Positions 1 to 11,499 are shown, numbered from the stretch's first letter. The stretch: 64,000 nucleotides of DNA from Opisthorchis felineus (GCA_004794785.1 SJOL01007330.1:513376-577375), one strand, 5' to 3'. The notes: generated by a model not told the origin, from the letters alone. Program-made: numbers and translations.

Positions 1-1079
1 CTATTAGTTCATGGTCCGGATTGGCTCTAGCAGAAAAAAATGATGAGAAATTGCATTCCCGCTTCAGTTAGCAGGGTACACATTGGTCTAAGCTACAACG
101 GCGCCAGCCCCGTTTAGTCTTAGACCCATAGAGAAGTGAGTTCATATAAAAAGTAAGTATGGTCGTACGCAGTATGCCTAATTGTCCTTGGAAGTGTTAA
201 TTGTTTAAATAAAACCCAAGAATGTTGGCGCCCTCGCCTGAGTAGAATAGGAATCGTCGGTCATCATCGCTGACACTCGTCATAAATCAATATGAAAGCA
301 TCGGTGACCTGCCTAGGAATAGTTCTGCTCTCATTTCGAATCAACAGCAGCCCGGCTGCGCTATCAGACTGTGAGATGGCAACGACGTTAGCCATCTGAC
401 TACCTAACCATCTGTTATTACATAAATAACGTGTCAATTAACATATTATATATATATATATATATAACTAACTTATATATAAGAGTGCAATTACTTGCAG
501 AACCTCAAAGAACCTAATGAAAGACTCAGCTGCCTCGGGGTAAAGTAACCTGTGCTGGCGCTTGTTGTCATGCCATCATGCACATGGCCGGCTGGTGACC
601 TTCAGCGGTGCTCTAAGTGTTTGATAGCCTGTTTCATTCGGCTAAATTTATTTTGGCATCGGCGGCTGACACGTAGCGGCGCATTTGCAAACCGCCTGTG
701 TTTCACCCCTGTGAGCGCCCAGTGAATCAGTCACTGTTGGCCGGCAGATTTGTTCTGGATGCGAGCTGATAATAAACAGCAGAAGAATCCGCATTCTTGG
801 CGCAGTCATTCCCCTGTCCTGGGGCAAAAGAGGTGAATGTAGACTCTAAAAATTTTGCAGCTGCCTCCAAACAGTCAAAACTGTCCAGCAGTTTTCAGGT
901 ATTCATGGCCCAGCTGACTAGGAACTGATGACAGGCGGGTCAAACGGTCGACACAATCAGTACGGGTACTGAGTCGTCGTTCGTGTCGATGAGCAAAACT
1001 AACCACATCCTTCAAGCATGAACCTGTTGGTCTATTCAGACGCGATAATTCGAGTGTGCACTGTTGGAGTACTGATAAC
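1..1079. other. Non-coding, nothing recognised
   Basis: No open frame here looks like an exon and no known family is recognised. The only structured element is the TA run near 450. Confidence 0.5.
445..466. repeat. (TA)n microsatellite
   Basis: An uninterrupted run of alternating T and A, followed by a second short TA-rich patch near 475. No gene is nearby. Confidence 0.9.
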
Positions 1080-1262
1080 AGATGAACCTCGCAAACCAGA
1101 TATCCGAGAATTCAGATCCCGATACGGCCAGGGATTTGTACTGCTCATGAGGTCTAATGAAAGCGGACTCACGAGAACAATTGCTTCACAACTGGACAAG
1201 GCTGTTCAAATAAGGAATTTGAATGTGAATTTTACAAGTCCCGCAATCAGCTACAACCGGTA
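1080..1262 (+). mobile_element. S2 SINE-like fragment, diverged
   Basis: The stretch around the phrase gactcacgagaacaattgc, and the bases after it, parallel the 3' half of the S2 copy at 25.8-26.2 kb. The small open frame through it is best read as a by-product of the repeat. Confidence 0.45.
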
Positions 1263-1761
1263 AAATAACAAGCTATCTAGTCCTGTGTTCGCCACAAAAA
1301 CGCAGCTTTCTAATCTGGATAGAAGCTAACAGGAAGAATGTCAGTCATGTTGTTTATCAGTGATATTTTACATTGACAGGATACTTTATTCAAACATAGG
1401 GAGAATCATGTGGATTCCAACCTTGGAGGTGGGCCAGGACGAAACCACTCAGAACGTTCCTCGCCCCGTTTTCTTTCTGCAAGCCAAGGATATGACCAAG
1501 CCATGCTGTATGCATTCTACAAGCAACTTAAGACTCACCGGTCATCCCTTTTCTGATCATATTTTGGTGACTTGGTGATGATCAGCATGCGTCGGTCATG
1601 ATTCCGAGATGCCAATCGTCAGAGACCTGAAGATGCCTCAGGTCGTCTGTCTCACTGCAGCCAAGTCTAGTAACCGTACTACCACATAGTTCGCACTGTA
1701 ATCAGATGCACATGACAATTCGCACCAAACATACGTCTTTTGGATGATTGCACATTGGTTA
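1263..1761. other. Non-coding, nothing recognised
   Basis: I see no exon-like frame, RNA gene or repeat family here. Confidence 0.45.
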
Positions 1762-1850
1762 AGTGAGTGAGTGAGTGAGTGAGTGAATGAGTGAGTGAGT
1801 GAGTGAGTGAGTGAGTGAGTGAGTGAGTGAGTGAGTGAGTGAGTGAGTGG
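1762..1850. repeat. (GTGA)n microsatellite
   Basis: Tetranucleotide array with a single interruption (gaatga). Read on the minus strand it encodes a repeating His-Ser-Leu-Thr peptide, which has no coding meaning. Confidence 0.95.
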
Positions 1851-1939
1851 GTGCTAGATGCTAGATGACCGTTGTTTCCTATACAGCAGAGAGAGAGCTT
1901 AAACATACTTGCTTGTACTGAAGGGGCCAATAAATTCAT

Positions 1940-2425
1940 CCGGGGTTCAATTAAATCCATGCACATGAAAGCGCCGGGCAAAGTTGGTGCAACTGGGATT
2001 CAAATAGAACTTAAGGTTGACGGAAGTTCGGTGAACACGCTTACCAAATGAGGCGAAGAAAAGCGATACCTGTCAAGGGCTGCCAATGGGTTTTCAGCAA
2101 CTTTATGACTTGTATCCCTCAAGACCAACTTTGTGCTTTCCTGCTCACCGTAATCTGTTTGGTCAAAGTTTAATGCACTTTTAAACATTATTATGTGTTG
2201 ATATAATACACTACACATAAGTTTTCTGAAAACTCTTCGACAACCCACGACCGGTTTTGCCCTTCGTGGGGCTGAGCAGGTAGCCGCAGTCCTCCAGGTT
2301 TCGCCAAACTTATGCTCTATTTGAACCCAAATTGGACAGATTTCGACAAATACACTCATTTGGATATCAATTTGGTTTTGAAGGGAGACTCACCTGGAAC
2401 CAAGCTGAATCTTTCGTTTATCATG
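1940..2425. repeat. R1 repeat, tail-outward inverted pair (unit A)
   Basis: An inverted R1 head (ttttcagcaactttatgac, near 2091-2109) is followed after about 100 bases by a forward R1 head (cataagttttctgaaaactc, near 2217). The forward tail runs through atacactcattt and ggagactcacctggaacc. The paired copies could fold back on each other. Confidence 0.7.
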
Positions 2426-2448
2426 TACTTATGAACAAGAGCTGGGTA

Positions 2449-2540
2449 TTTAATTTAATTTGACTCGACTTAATTTAATTTGACCTGATTCGATTCGATT
2501 TAATTTATTTAATTTAATTTAATCGCTTAGATTTAATTTA
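2449..2540. repeat. Degenerate (TTTAA)n tract
   Basis: A/T tract built from tttaatt-type units. It has an equivalent in the second duplication unit at about 3957-4040. Confidence 0.8.
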
Positions 2541-2916
2541 GTTTCGAATTCATTGGCAGTGTACGAGTACTAGTGAATCGAACTTCAGACGTCGATTTAT
2601 AACACAGTTAACACATTTTCACCACGGCACTTTCACTCTCAAACCACTTGAAGTCACAATAGGTCATGTCAGGGTCATTTTTAAGACTTCCGGTTGTCAC
2701 ATTAAAATTGTTATGAAGCCAGTTCTAAGTGTACTGAGAGCAATCTTGTAAGCATTCAATGGACAATAGCGTTGTCGCGTTGCGTGATCGCAACAACGCC
2801 GGTTTCATTACAGAACCCAAAGCTTTCACTCGGTTGTCAGGAGAACCAACGTGAGCCATTGATCGGGTGCCGTTGTTTATTCCGAAATGACCAGTTCAAG
2901 TGCACGTACGTGTGAC

Positions 2917-2973
<57 letters not shown>

Positions 2974-2974
2974 A
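2917..2974. repeat. (TTGA)n microsatellite
   Basis: Perfect tetranucleotide array in unit A. At the same place in unit B (about 4418-4440) only a few imperfect units remain, so the array expanded or contracted after duplication. Confidence 0.9.
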
Positions 2975-2994
2975 AGTGAATCAATGAGTTCGCT

Positions 2995-3086
2995 GGTTAG
3001 TTAGTTAGTTACTTAGTTAGTTAGTTGGTTAGTTAGTTAGGTAGTTAGTTAGTTAGGTAGTTAGTTAGTTAGTTAGTTAGTTAGTC

Positions 3087-3145
<59 letters not shown>

Positions 3146-3158
3146 CAGTCAGTTAGTC

Positions 3159-3257
<99 letters not shown>
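2995..3257. repeat. (TTAG)n array
   Basis: Long, mostly perfect TTAG array with a few substituted units such as tcag. It ends at the ambiguous base 3258, where the motif changes to GAGT. Confidence 0.95.
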
Positions 3258-3258
3258 N
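3258..3258. other. Ambiguous base N at array junction
   Basis: A single N sits where the TTAG array meets the GAGT array, the boundary between the two duplication units. It marks unresolved sequence, so the true array length here is uncertain. Confidence 0.95.
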
Positions 3259-3439
3259 AGTGAGTGAGTGAGTGAGTGAGTGAGTGAGTGAGTGAGTGAG
3301 TGAGTGAGTGAGTGAGTGAGTGAGTGAGTGAGTGAGTGAGTGAGTGAGTGAGTGCTAGATGCTAGATGACCGTTGTTTCCTATACAGCAGAGAGAGAGCT
3401 TAAACATACTTGCTTGTACTGGAGGGGCAATAAATTCAT

Positions 3440-3945
3440 CCGGGGTTCAGTTAAATCCAAATACATGTGCACATGAAAGCGCTGGGCAAATTTTGTGCAA
3501 CTGGGATTCAACTAGAACTTAAGGTTAACGGAAGTTCGGTGATCACGCTTACCAAATGAGGCGAAGAAAAGCGAAACCTGTCAAAGGCTGCCAATGGGTT
3601 TTCAGCAACTTTATGAGTAGTATCCCTCAAGGCCAACGTTGTGCTTTCCTGCTCATGGTAATCTGTTTGGTCAAAGTTTAATGCACTTTTAAACATTATT
3701 ATGTGTTGACATAATACACTACACATAAGTTTTCTGAAAACTCTTCGACAACCCACGACCGGTTTTGCCCTTCTTGGGGCTTAGCAGGTAGCCGCAGTCC
3801 TCGAGGTTTCGTCAAACTTATGCTCTACTTGAAACCAAATTGGACGAATTTCGACAAATACACTCATTCGCATATCAATTTGGTTTTGAAGGGAGACTCA
3901 CCTGGAACCAAGCTGAATCACTCGTTTATCATGTACTTATGAACA
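3440..3945. repeat. R1 repeat, inverted pair (unit B)
   Basis: Duplicate of the R1 pair in unit A, with the forward head near 3720. It came along with the segmental duplication rather than by a separate insertion. Confidence 0.7.
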
Positions 3946-4462
3946 AGAGCTGGGTATTTAATTTAATTTAATTTAATCTGATATGATTTGATTTGATTTA
4001 ATTTAATTTATTTAATTTAATTTAGTCACTTAGATTTAATTTAATTTCGAATTCATTGGCAGTGTACGAGTACTAGTGAATCGAACTTCAGACGTCGATT
4101 TATAACACAGTTAACACCTTTTCAGCACGGCATTTTCACTCTAAAACCACTTGAAGTCACAATAGGTCATGCCAGGGTCATTTTTAAGACTTCCGGTTGT
4201 CACAGTAAAGTTGTTTTGAAGCCAGTTCTAAGTGTACTGAGAGCAATCTTGCAAGTATTCAATGGACAATTACGTTGTCTCGTTGCGTGATAGCAACAAT
4301 GCCGGTTTCCTTACAGAACCCAAAGCTTTCACTCGGTTGTCAGGAGAACCAACGTGAGTCATTGGTCGGGTGCCGTTGTTTATTCCGAAATGATCAGTTC
4401 AAATGCACGTACGTGTGAGTGGTTGACTGATTAATCGATTAAGTGAATCAATGAGTTCGTTG

Positions 4463-4481
4463 GTTAGTTAGTTAGTTAGTA

Positions 4482-4576
<95 letters not shown>
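4463..4576. repeat. (TTAG)n array, right end of unit B
   Basis: Nearly perfect TTAG array closing the duplicated region. Ordinary sequence begins after 4577. Confidence 0.95.
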
Positions 4577-4577
<1 letters not shown>

Positions 4578-5869
4578 GGTAAAATCATCCCTGGAAATCA
4601 GTAGCCTTTTGGGTCAACATGACATATGTCGTGCAAACTAATGGACTCTCATTTAATGACCAGGATATGAACAGAACTTCATTTAACTTTGAAGCGCACA
4701 CAGTAGGTGCAAGTTTAATACTTAAAACCCTCAACAACGATGTATAGCAATGTACCATACACCATAACAAACTTGTTACGTATTTTAACCTTAACGACTA
4801 CTTCTGTAGAGAAGCCTCCCACTCATCCACGCATTGATGATGTCCTCATAGTTGGTGCCGAAAAGTCTGAGAGGGAATTGCCAAGGTCGACGAATAGATC
4901 AACAGCCACCGGATCTATAATCAGTTTCCATATCCATGATATCTGTACTTATCAAGGTATTGCGATATTCGGAATGACACTACGTAAGTAAGTGTTGCTC
5001 ACTCCAAAATGTCCAGAACCCCTAAATTTAATCGAGAAGTGCTGGAAGTGTGGCGGATCTTTACAAGTCAAGTGGTTTTGTTAGTGACGTGCACTAATGC
5101 AGAGGATAAAAGTGTTTACATCAAAATGGTATCATAATGGACTCAAAGACTTCGTTTTTGTCACTAAAGGCCATAATACATCATTTTCCGGTCATTTTTA
5201 TGGTAAATGCCGTGAAACTATTTGCAAATAATGAAGAAACCAAGTTAAAACGGGGAAAATCAAATGTTATTGCCACTAATTATCAAGAACGGGGTTAAAT
5301 ATATTACGCCTACGAATCAATGAACCGATTTTCGCAGAACTGCTGTATACTCGGTGGTTGCTGTGGAATATTTCTGTTGACGCATAGGACAGGATACTAT
5401 TTTGGCAGTATGATGGTCGCAGCAAGAGGGCCAACCTACAGATTCATTGCTTAGCGCAACTGGACAAACCTGTCTTAATATGAATGGAGTTCCCATCCTC
5501 GGAGTATTCACTGCTTACGCATTCTCAGTGTGTAGTTTCGGTTCTCTGAGTGGTGTATTCTCCGACGCGTCCCCCACTACAATTGGCCAATGCAGACTGT
5601 TATTAATGTGTGTGCGCATTTGCTGAGACTAGGCTAAATTCCTGTATCTCCTGAGCTGCATTAGCAAACCATGTCATGATAAGCCTAGGAAAGGACGTCC
5701 AACACTGATATTTGTTTGGACGTGAAGTCCCTCAGTGAATATTCCCGCTTGTGTTACTTCTCCCGAGATGACTCGTCTAAAGCCGATGGGAAACAACTTA
5801 GGAACTGCCTGCGAGTAAATTCAATCTATATTGAGAAACAAAAGAATAGTAGTAGTCTTACAGCCGTAA
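4577..5869. other. Non-coding, nothing recognised
   Basis: Short open frames exist on both strands, but none has recognisable domains or convincing splice-bounded structure. Confidence 0.45.
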
Positions 5870-5985
5870 AACCCTTTCGGTGCATAGCTGCCAGGTCACT
5901 CGAAGCAGGCAAAAGGGCTGAGGTACTGTAAGGTAACCCAAGCCTAAAACGAGCAGCCGAGAGGTAGGGGTGGTATTCGAAACAA
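5870..5985 (-). mobile_element. S3 tRNA-derived SINE, decayed copy
   Basis: It reads in the same order as the better S3 copy at 25.5 kb: cggtgcatagctgccagg, then a g-rich segment, then gccgagaggtagggg and ggtattcgaa, a damaged B box. Several blocks are missing or substituted. Confidence 0.6.
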
Positions 5986-6019
5986 GAAAATTATTTTTAG
6001 CAAGTTTATGCCCCAATCA

Positions 6020-6300
6020 CTGAACTATCTTTGCTGAGAAGCCAATAAGTATTGTACAGCTGTTTCATCCTTACGGGGAGTCACGAGCCGTGCATATCTC
6101 GCAGATAGTTTTGAACCGGTGACTTCAAGTCTGCTAGTTGGATACGTAAGCGAGAGGCCTATTAGAAAACTAATCAGCTCGTACTCAGAGAGGCTATAGC
6201 GCCACTCATCCTTCAATCGCGTGGTCACTGGTCGACTGCCTGATTGAGTGATGACTTCTCAGCTGGAAATTTTACTCGTCACGTGAACCGCCCTTTCTCT
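6020..6300 (-). mobile_element. S1 SINE copy
   Basis: It contains the S1 landmarks gtacagctgtttcatcc, tttgaaccggtgac (damaged B box) and cactcatccttcaatcgcg in the usual order, in minus orientation. A further S1-like fragment (cagctgtacagtgcttctcg) lies at 6360-6400. Confidence 0.65.
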
Positions 6301-6568
6301 GAGTCAACCATAGTTTGTTGATAGTGTGAGCACTACTTATGATTCTCGGAAATGTTGAAACAGCTGTACAGTGCTTCTCGGCTTCTCAGCATAGAAAAAA
6401 TTCTTTCACAGCGCGAGGTTTCCATTGAAAAAACCGATTAGTTTGTAACTAACGGCATCCGTTTGTCCCTTTAATGGTGACTCCTACACGTGACTCTGAC
6501 GCTACACAAGTCGTTCACCCAAATTTACATCCGCCCTCGTATATCGGGCCATAAAATTGATGTCGCTG

Positions 6569-7295
6569 ATAGATGTTCCGAAAGGCTTCTTAGGTTTCGT
6601 CGCGTACTTTCGCGCCAATTAGGACAATTTTTCCGGAAACGAAAATGAGGAGTACGATTTTCGGTCTGGTCATCCGGTAGATGAGACCTGGAAACAGCTC
6701 CGGTTCAAAGGTGGCGAATTGACCATGCGCTAGTACCAGACCTTCTAGGCGGATATGGAAGCGGACGTCACAGGAGCCGACCATGTTTTGAATTTTAAAT
6801 TTCTTTGAAGTGGTCTTCGAAACCCAGTTTCTGGATTATTCGGGCGTACTTTCGTGCGGCTAGCTTGGCGCGCTCCTCGCTCTTTGCGCCGGTACAGACC
6901 ATCTTCCCGGAGGAAAATATCAGAGCTGTCGTTCGTGGTTCACGAATACGCATGATCACGGCAGCAAATCGCTTGGGATTGTACTCAGTGTTCCGTGCAC
7001 TAAGAGCGATCTGTTCCAGGTTTAGTTTGCAGCCCAAGTATACGGTGCAAACAATATTTTGTAACTGAGGTTGTGGAATACCGCCGTCGTGTTCGTGTAG
7101 TGGAGTAACCAGTGTGTTTGGAGTGTATGGCGTGCGACCGGGAACACTCCCAAGATTATGCGGATCAGACAGACTGCGATTGATAGCGCTCCCAGAAGGG
7201 ACAAAGAAATTGACCGGTTCTTTATGACCGTGAACATTGCTGAGAAGACTGCCGATGCTTGTGACACTCTGTTGTTGCTGTGAGAACGGGTTCAT
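6569..7295 (-). pseudogene. TATA-binding protein (TBP) retrocopy, broken in the second core repeat
   Basis: TBP is the saddle-shaped general transcription factor that binds the TATA box through two imperfect repeats. From the Met at 7295, a Gln/Ser/Pro-containing N-terminal region ([16 protein letters not shown]) leads into PQLQNIV and a complete first repeat ([44 protein letters not shown]) with no intron. After GFEDHFKE one extra A (near 6790) shifts the frame into a stop. The second repeat then continues in the next frame ([50 protein letters not shown]). A stop follows VRDET where Tyr is expected, and similarity ends just after NIY. The usual STVNLG is CTVYLG, replacing a conserved Asn. 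An uninterrupted core with two lesions suggests a processed retrocopy. No poly(A) tract was seen, and sequencing error could explain the single-base shift but not the substitution stop. Confidence 0.85.
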
Positions 7296-7894
7296 TCTTA
7301 CGCGCCCACTCGGCACGCGCCGACCGACTAATGTCGCCACACGCCCACAGCAGAAATATGTCCGATAAGATTGTGCAATTATTAAACGGCTTCACTTCAG
7401 TTATGCACCTTAACATTTCTGAGCGCATTTTCGGAACCAAAAGCACCCAAGATTATGCCGAGGGTGATGACTAATCGTGAGATCGATCGACTGTGGGAAA
7501 TTGACGGGTGTTCAGAACTCCTTAAAACTTTCAAGGTTTAACTTGAGAAAAATTACATAAAAATCCAACTTGAGTCCATTTTTCTATTACCCATAACAAG
7601 CAACAGGAGTAAATTGTCTTTATAATTAATAGTCTGATGGTGGTTAAGCGATGGGCAATGCTGAATTTCTTCAGATTTATGAATATGAGACTTCATTTCA
7701 ACTGCATATCTACTGCTTAAACTGTCATCAATATCGATTGCAACCTTCATGAAAGAAACATACTCAGAATCTGCCCCAATCTAATGAGGTGATGTTTAGA
7801 AGAGAGGTACGCTTGGTTCCAGTCCAGAAAGACTGGCAGGCAAGCTGGAACAATAGGGAAACAAACACCAATTAGCACGCCTCATACCACCCAC
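7296..7894 (-). other. Spacer; possible third FABP exon not established
   Basis: Downstream of the FABP-like exon 2, a minus-strand frame is open from 7778 to 7553. It follows cacctcattag, a possible phase-0 acceptor that fits. Its peptide (IGADSEYVSFMKV... YAVEMKSHIHKS) does not clearly match FABP exon 3, and no donor lies at the usual 102 bases. It is left unassigned. Confidence 0.3.
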
Positions 7895-8176
7895 CTTAAC
7901 AACGGTTCCATCCACTCCTTGCTTCTCAAATTCCTCACCAAATGTCAGCTCTACATCGTCAGGACTCAGATACATATTGGAGGAGATACGTATTTTCTGT
8001 GTGCCAATCAGCTTGTATTCAATAAAAGCTGTTTCTAGGATTTCACGTTTTTTCTCTTCTGACATTGCTGTGAACCGCGAGATGAGCGTGAAAAAAAACA
8101 CGTTACACAGACAACCGAACATCAGATCCAGATTTTCTTGTTCAGCCACCTTCCACTTGCCGACGAATCCACTCAT
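7895..8176 (-). CDS. Fatty-acid-binding-protein-like gene, exons 1 and 2 (partial)
   Basis: FABPs are small cytosolic beta-barrel lipid carriers. Exon 1 (8176-8107, 70 bases) starts at an ATG and encodes MSGFVGKWKVAEQENLDLM, matching the FABP N-terminus (M-x-F-x-G-K-W-K and E-N-x-D). A 39-base intron (8106-8068, GTAACG...TTCACAG) follows. Exon 2 (8067-7895) is 173 bases, the canonical FABP exon 2 length as I recall it. It encodes the SPDDVELTFGEEFEK strand region with the family GEEF and DG motifs, then ends at AAG|GTGGGT in phase 0. The segment between (SMSEEKKREILETAFIEYKL) is divergent from common FABPs. The intron is a multiple of three and stop-free, so retention would keep the frame open. 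Exons 3 and 4 were not found; the TBP retrocopy lies just downstream on the same strand. The gene may be truncated or a divergent paralogue. Confidence 0.72.
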
Positions 8177-10099
8177 CCTTGAGATTAGAATCCGTTGCAC
8201 GGTGAAATCGCATGTGGACACTTCAGTCTATCCCCTAGTCGGTTTGTTTAAATCCACGGAAAATCGTTAAATCACGTGAGATACCGGCAATGATGACCCA
8301 AAATTTAGAGTTGATAAAAAGACAACCACTGTTATACCCAATATTTGTCTAAAGAGAATACTCTTTTGACCAAGGGGAATTCTTCCATTTCTGTAAATAC
8401 TCAACCCTCCTTAACAATCGATTTTACACAAAAGATGCGAGCAAAATGTCGTTGGCTTACTGAATGATTGGCATCCGAATCACATTTGCCTGCAAACGGT
8501 GGTCAAAACACTGGGTGCCTTTGCGAAGTAAGAAGCCATAGAGGGTTTGTGTGGAGCTGAATATGCCGCTGCGTGGCAAGACGTAGGCACCGATATAGGC
8601 CTAAAGGAATGGGCTCCGTGGAGGAACGTGCAAAGGTTTGTAGCACGCCATCAGATGGCCTTGATATAAATGCATAAAGGCACCTGTTTATCATCCACCT
8701 AACGAAATCATCCATCAGGTCTTTTGAGTTTTATCGTAAGACCGCACCTTAGGATGACAACATCAGGTGGGCGGTCTTTAGAAGGTTTCAAATGTATACG
8801 TTAATCAGGTGAGCTGGTGCGGATCGGTGAACCACGTGCATTCACATGGTGCCCAAGTCACATGGTGGAGGCTGTATCAGCGATATTTGGCCATTTCGAG
8901 TGACTCGCTTCGTTTCCAGCATTGCATTACATTACATCACATTTGCTTGGATAGCTGTTCTCCTGGATTTGCGGTCGGTTTCCAGGTCTTCCCATGATTT
9001 AAAGTGTAGGTTACAGCTTTTCAAATAGCTGGCTCAATTGCAGGAATTCGGCATTCTCCGATTTCTTAATCCATTCTTCCGTTGACCGTACACAATTTGT
9101 GTTAGGATGTAAATTTCGCCGTGTTACTACAAAATCAGTACCGAACAGTAGTGTAGGTTTGTTTTACAAAACCTAGGGTTTCTGTGAATGAGAAAACCAG
9201 TTTGAACTAAATCTTGTTTTCTGCTTAGTGGAAGCCTTCAGTTTTAGCATTCTGACTGCAAGATTTCGGGCTGAGCAACCGTCAAAACAAGCCTAATTGT
9301 CAGCAAGTGTAAAGCCACAAATCTCGTATCAACACGTCATTATTTCATGGATTTGACGATTGCGAACGTGGAGACGGAAAGCCGGATGACAGTCATATGT
9401 TCAATCATCCTATTGAAAATACGGCTCACATCTAGACTGATGTTTCTTTACATTTCTCACTTATCCTAGGCGAAGTTTTGGGAGACAGAACCTAGCTGCG
9501 GATACACATCCGTTGTTGACACATTCCAAATTAAGGTCCTAAATCGTCAAAATTCCTATCTCAGGAGACGGACTGATATGTTGACGAGGATCTGCATACA
9601 AGTTGTATCGACTAAATGTCTGTCTGAAACTCTCTCGGTGGTACAGCTAATCCGTGGGATCCGCGTCAACAGATAGTCGCTACATGGTGCTGTAGCGGCC
9701 AGCGCAGAGCAACTTCCAAAAAAATCGTGGAAGATGAAATCATTACTGCGGCCAAAAACTCCTCTCCCATATTCCGTTGATAGCTATCCAAATGAATGTA
9801 CCTTATATCGGGTCACGCAAGGCAGATAGGTTGTGTAGAATATCTGATTACTAATTATCCTCGCATTGCGGTGAACACTGGGTGTCACTGAAAAAACCGA
9901 CCACTTTTTAACGGCACATTCTAACTAAGATCGGGAGGGGCACTATACAGTAAGGGCAACAGCTTGGGTGCGTGCCCGTCATTGAGTGCGCTACTGGGCA
10001 ATATCTGTCAATGTTTATAACCGCTGATAGGTCTCCATCCAAAGAGACGGCAATGAGCATTGCAGCTGAATTCGTTCGTGATGACTTTCCTACTTTTCT
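8177..10099. other. Non-coding, nothing recognised
   Basis: No domain, splice-bounded exon, RNA gene or named repeat was recognised. The FABP-like promoter should lie in the first few hundred bases above 8176, but I see no defining motif. Confidence 0.4.
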
Positions 10100-10522
10100 C
10101 CTAAATGATCACTTGACGTCCTCTGGCTCACCTCCACCTTCCGCGTGGTTGTGTGAGAAGGTTGTCCGGGGAAATCGGTTAACTGTCATATGGACCAGGG
10201 CAACCTATGGTGTGTGTTTAGTTGATCTATTGCGGGCGAGTTATTTCCTTCGAAAACCATCTGAGGCAATTCGGCATTACATATCCGGTGTTCCCACCAG
10301 ACTCTGACAGTTCTCCGAAGACACTGACGGTCAAACACTGAAGGGTTTTCAACGTCCTGAGCTTGCAGCAACCAGATCCTTGACGCACACAACAATATGG
10401 AGCGCACCAAAACACTTTAACCCCGGCCACTGATAGGTAACCTGATGTCACATCTGCGCCGCAAGTCATGCAGGTTCACAAAAATTGCTCTGGTTTTGCC
10501 GATCCAGATGGAAATAGCATTT
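10100..10522 (-). mobile_element. LINE (non-LTR retrotransposon) ORF, C-terminal relic
   Basis: On the minus strand the peptide runs IGKTRAIFVNLHDLRRRCDIRL, stop, then VRSILLCASRIWLLQ, VFDRQCLRRTVRVWWEHR and NNSPAIDQLNTHHRLPW. This is the order seen in the region after the reverse-transcriptase domain of many flatworm LINEs (NLRHLWRRRDIRL / YGSETWPLRAEDV / WWEHR). It is broken by an in-frame stop near 10433 and a frameshift after HRLPW, after which a weak HMTVNRFPRTTF continuation appears. The catalytic RT core is absent, so it is a dead 3' fragment. I cannot assign the clade. Confidence 0.75.
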
Positions 10523-10794
10523 TTTGATAGTCCACGGGGAATGATATAGCTGCTTAGATAGACAAGCTTGTCTTATACTCCAGTCGGTTCATCCTGATGT
10601 ATAGGATTTGCGGGTGAGCCCACCTAGGGCTTGCAACAGCACTCCACAGACTACAGGCGTAAACGGCATGCCAAAACGTGATGTAGAAGTACCTAGATCA
10701 TTTAACTTCGGCTGCACGGTCGAACTTATTCATGCATCAAAAGAAAAAAAACTTTATCGGAAATCTTGGCTTCAGGATAATATCACTGATTTGT
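10523..10794. other. Non-coding, nothing recognised
   Basis: Lies between the LINE relic and an R1 fragment; no exon-like structure seen. Confidence 0.4.
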
Positions 10795-11012
10795 CAATAA
10801 TGTTCCATATTAATGAAATACACTCATTTGCATACCAACTGGGTTTTGACGGGAGACTCAACTGAAATCAAGTTGAATCTCTCCTTTATGATGTTTTTAA
10901 GCAACTGAATGTGTTGCACCAGGCCGCCTCATATTTCAGATGGTACTATATTCGACATATCGCGATACATGTATAGACGTAATACACTACTCATAAGGTT
11001 GTCGAGGAGTGT
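10795..11012 (+). repeat. R1 repeat: tail joined to next head
   Basis: It holds the R1 tail (atacactcatttgcatacc, gggagactcaactg, caactgaatgtgttgcacc) followed by tgtatagacgtaatacact and actcataaggtt, the start of the next R1 head. This tail-to-head order shows R1 can exist as a head-to-tail array. Confidence 0.7.
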
Positions 11013-11499
11013 TTAACTACCTTATATGTGGTGTATTACGTTTATAAAAGTTTGTTATTGATTTACTGATCCGTTGCTGTTCTAGATTTGCCGGCGTCTC
11101 ATCATGAGTAAAGTTAAACGTATCCATTTGGCAATAAATTAAGGACATTTTTTGAACTGTGAAGACTACTCCCAGATGGTGACGCTGTTAGAAATGTTTG
11201 CGAAGTATGTGAGGCGAAAAAATGGATGAGATGCTGCGATACTCACTGCGGAACAGTCCCCAAAATAGTTAGCTATTGAAAATCAGTGAGATCCAAATAA
11301 AATGGCGAAACTTTAGAAACCATGGTCGCGCGATTATCTGGCGTTTCGTTTCGCAATATTATTGAAACGGTTTTCAAATATTCATTGAAGTATGGTACAA
11401 ATTTTGTCATTCCGACCAGAAGTTAGCAACGCGTGTGTTTTGTTAGTGACACCGAACACAATAAAATGAACCACGATAGTAACTGAGGTGAAAAGGAAG
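11013..11499. other. Non-coding, nothing recognised
   Basis: No supported feature. Confidence 0.4.

Larger units (their letters stand above)
1762..3257. repeat. Tandem duplication, unit A
   Basis: First unit of a direct tandem duplication. It runs from a GTGA array through ctagatgctagatgaccg, an R1 inverted pair, an AT-rich TTTAA tract, about 350 bases of unique sequence and a TTGA array into a long TTAG array. Unit B at 3259 repeats the same order almost base for base, except that the TTGA array is not expanded there. No gene is inside. Confidence 0.9.
3259..4576. repeat. Tandem duplication, unit B
   Basis: Second unit. It starts with a GAGT array (3259-3353) and then follows unit A closely: ctagatgctagatgaccg, R1 inverted pair, TTTAA tract (about 3957-4040), the same unique segment, and a final TTAG array (about 4463-4576). 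Differences from unit A are scattered substitutions and small indels. No gene is inside. Confidence 0.9.

Noticed and set aside
2995..3257. TTAG array as telomeric sequence
   Set aside because: The unit is TTAG, not the TTAGGG expected of flatworm telomeres, and it sits among other tetranucleotide arrays in an internal duplication.
1762..4576. Regular repeats suggesting a CRISPR array
   Set aside because: These are simple tetranucleotide microsatellites without unique spacers, in an intron-bearing eukaryotic genome.
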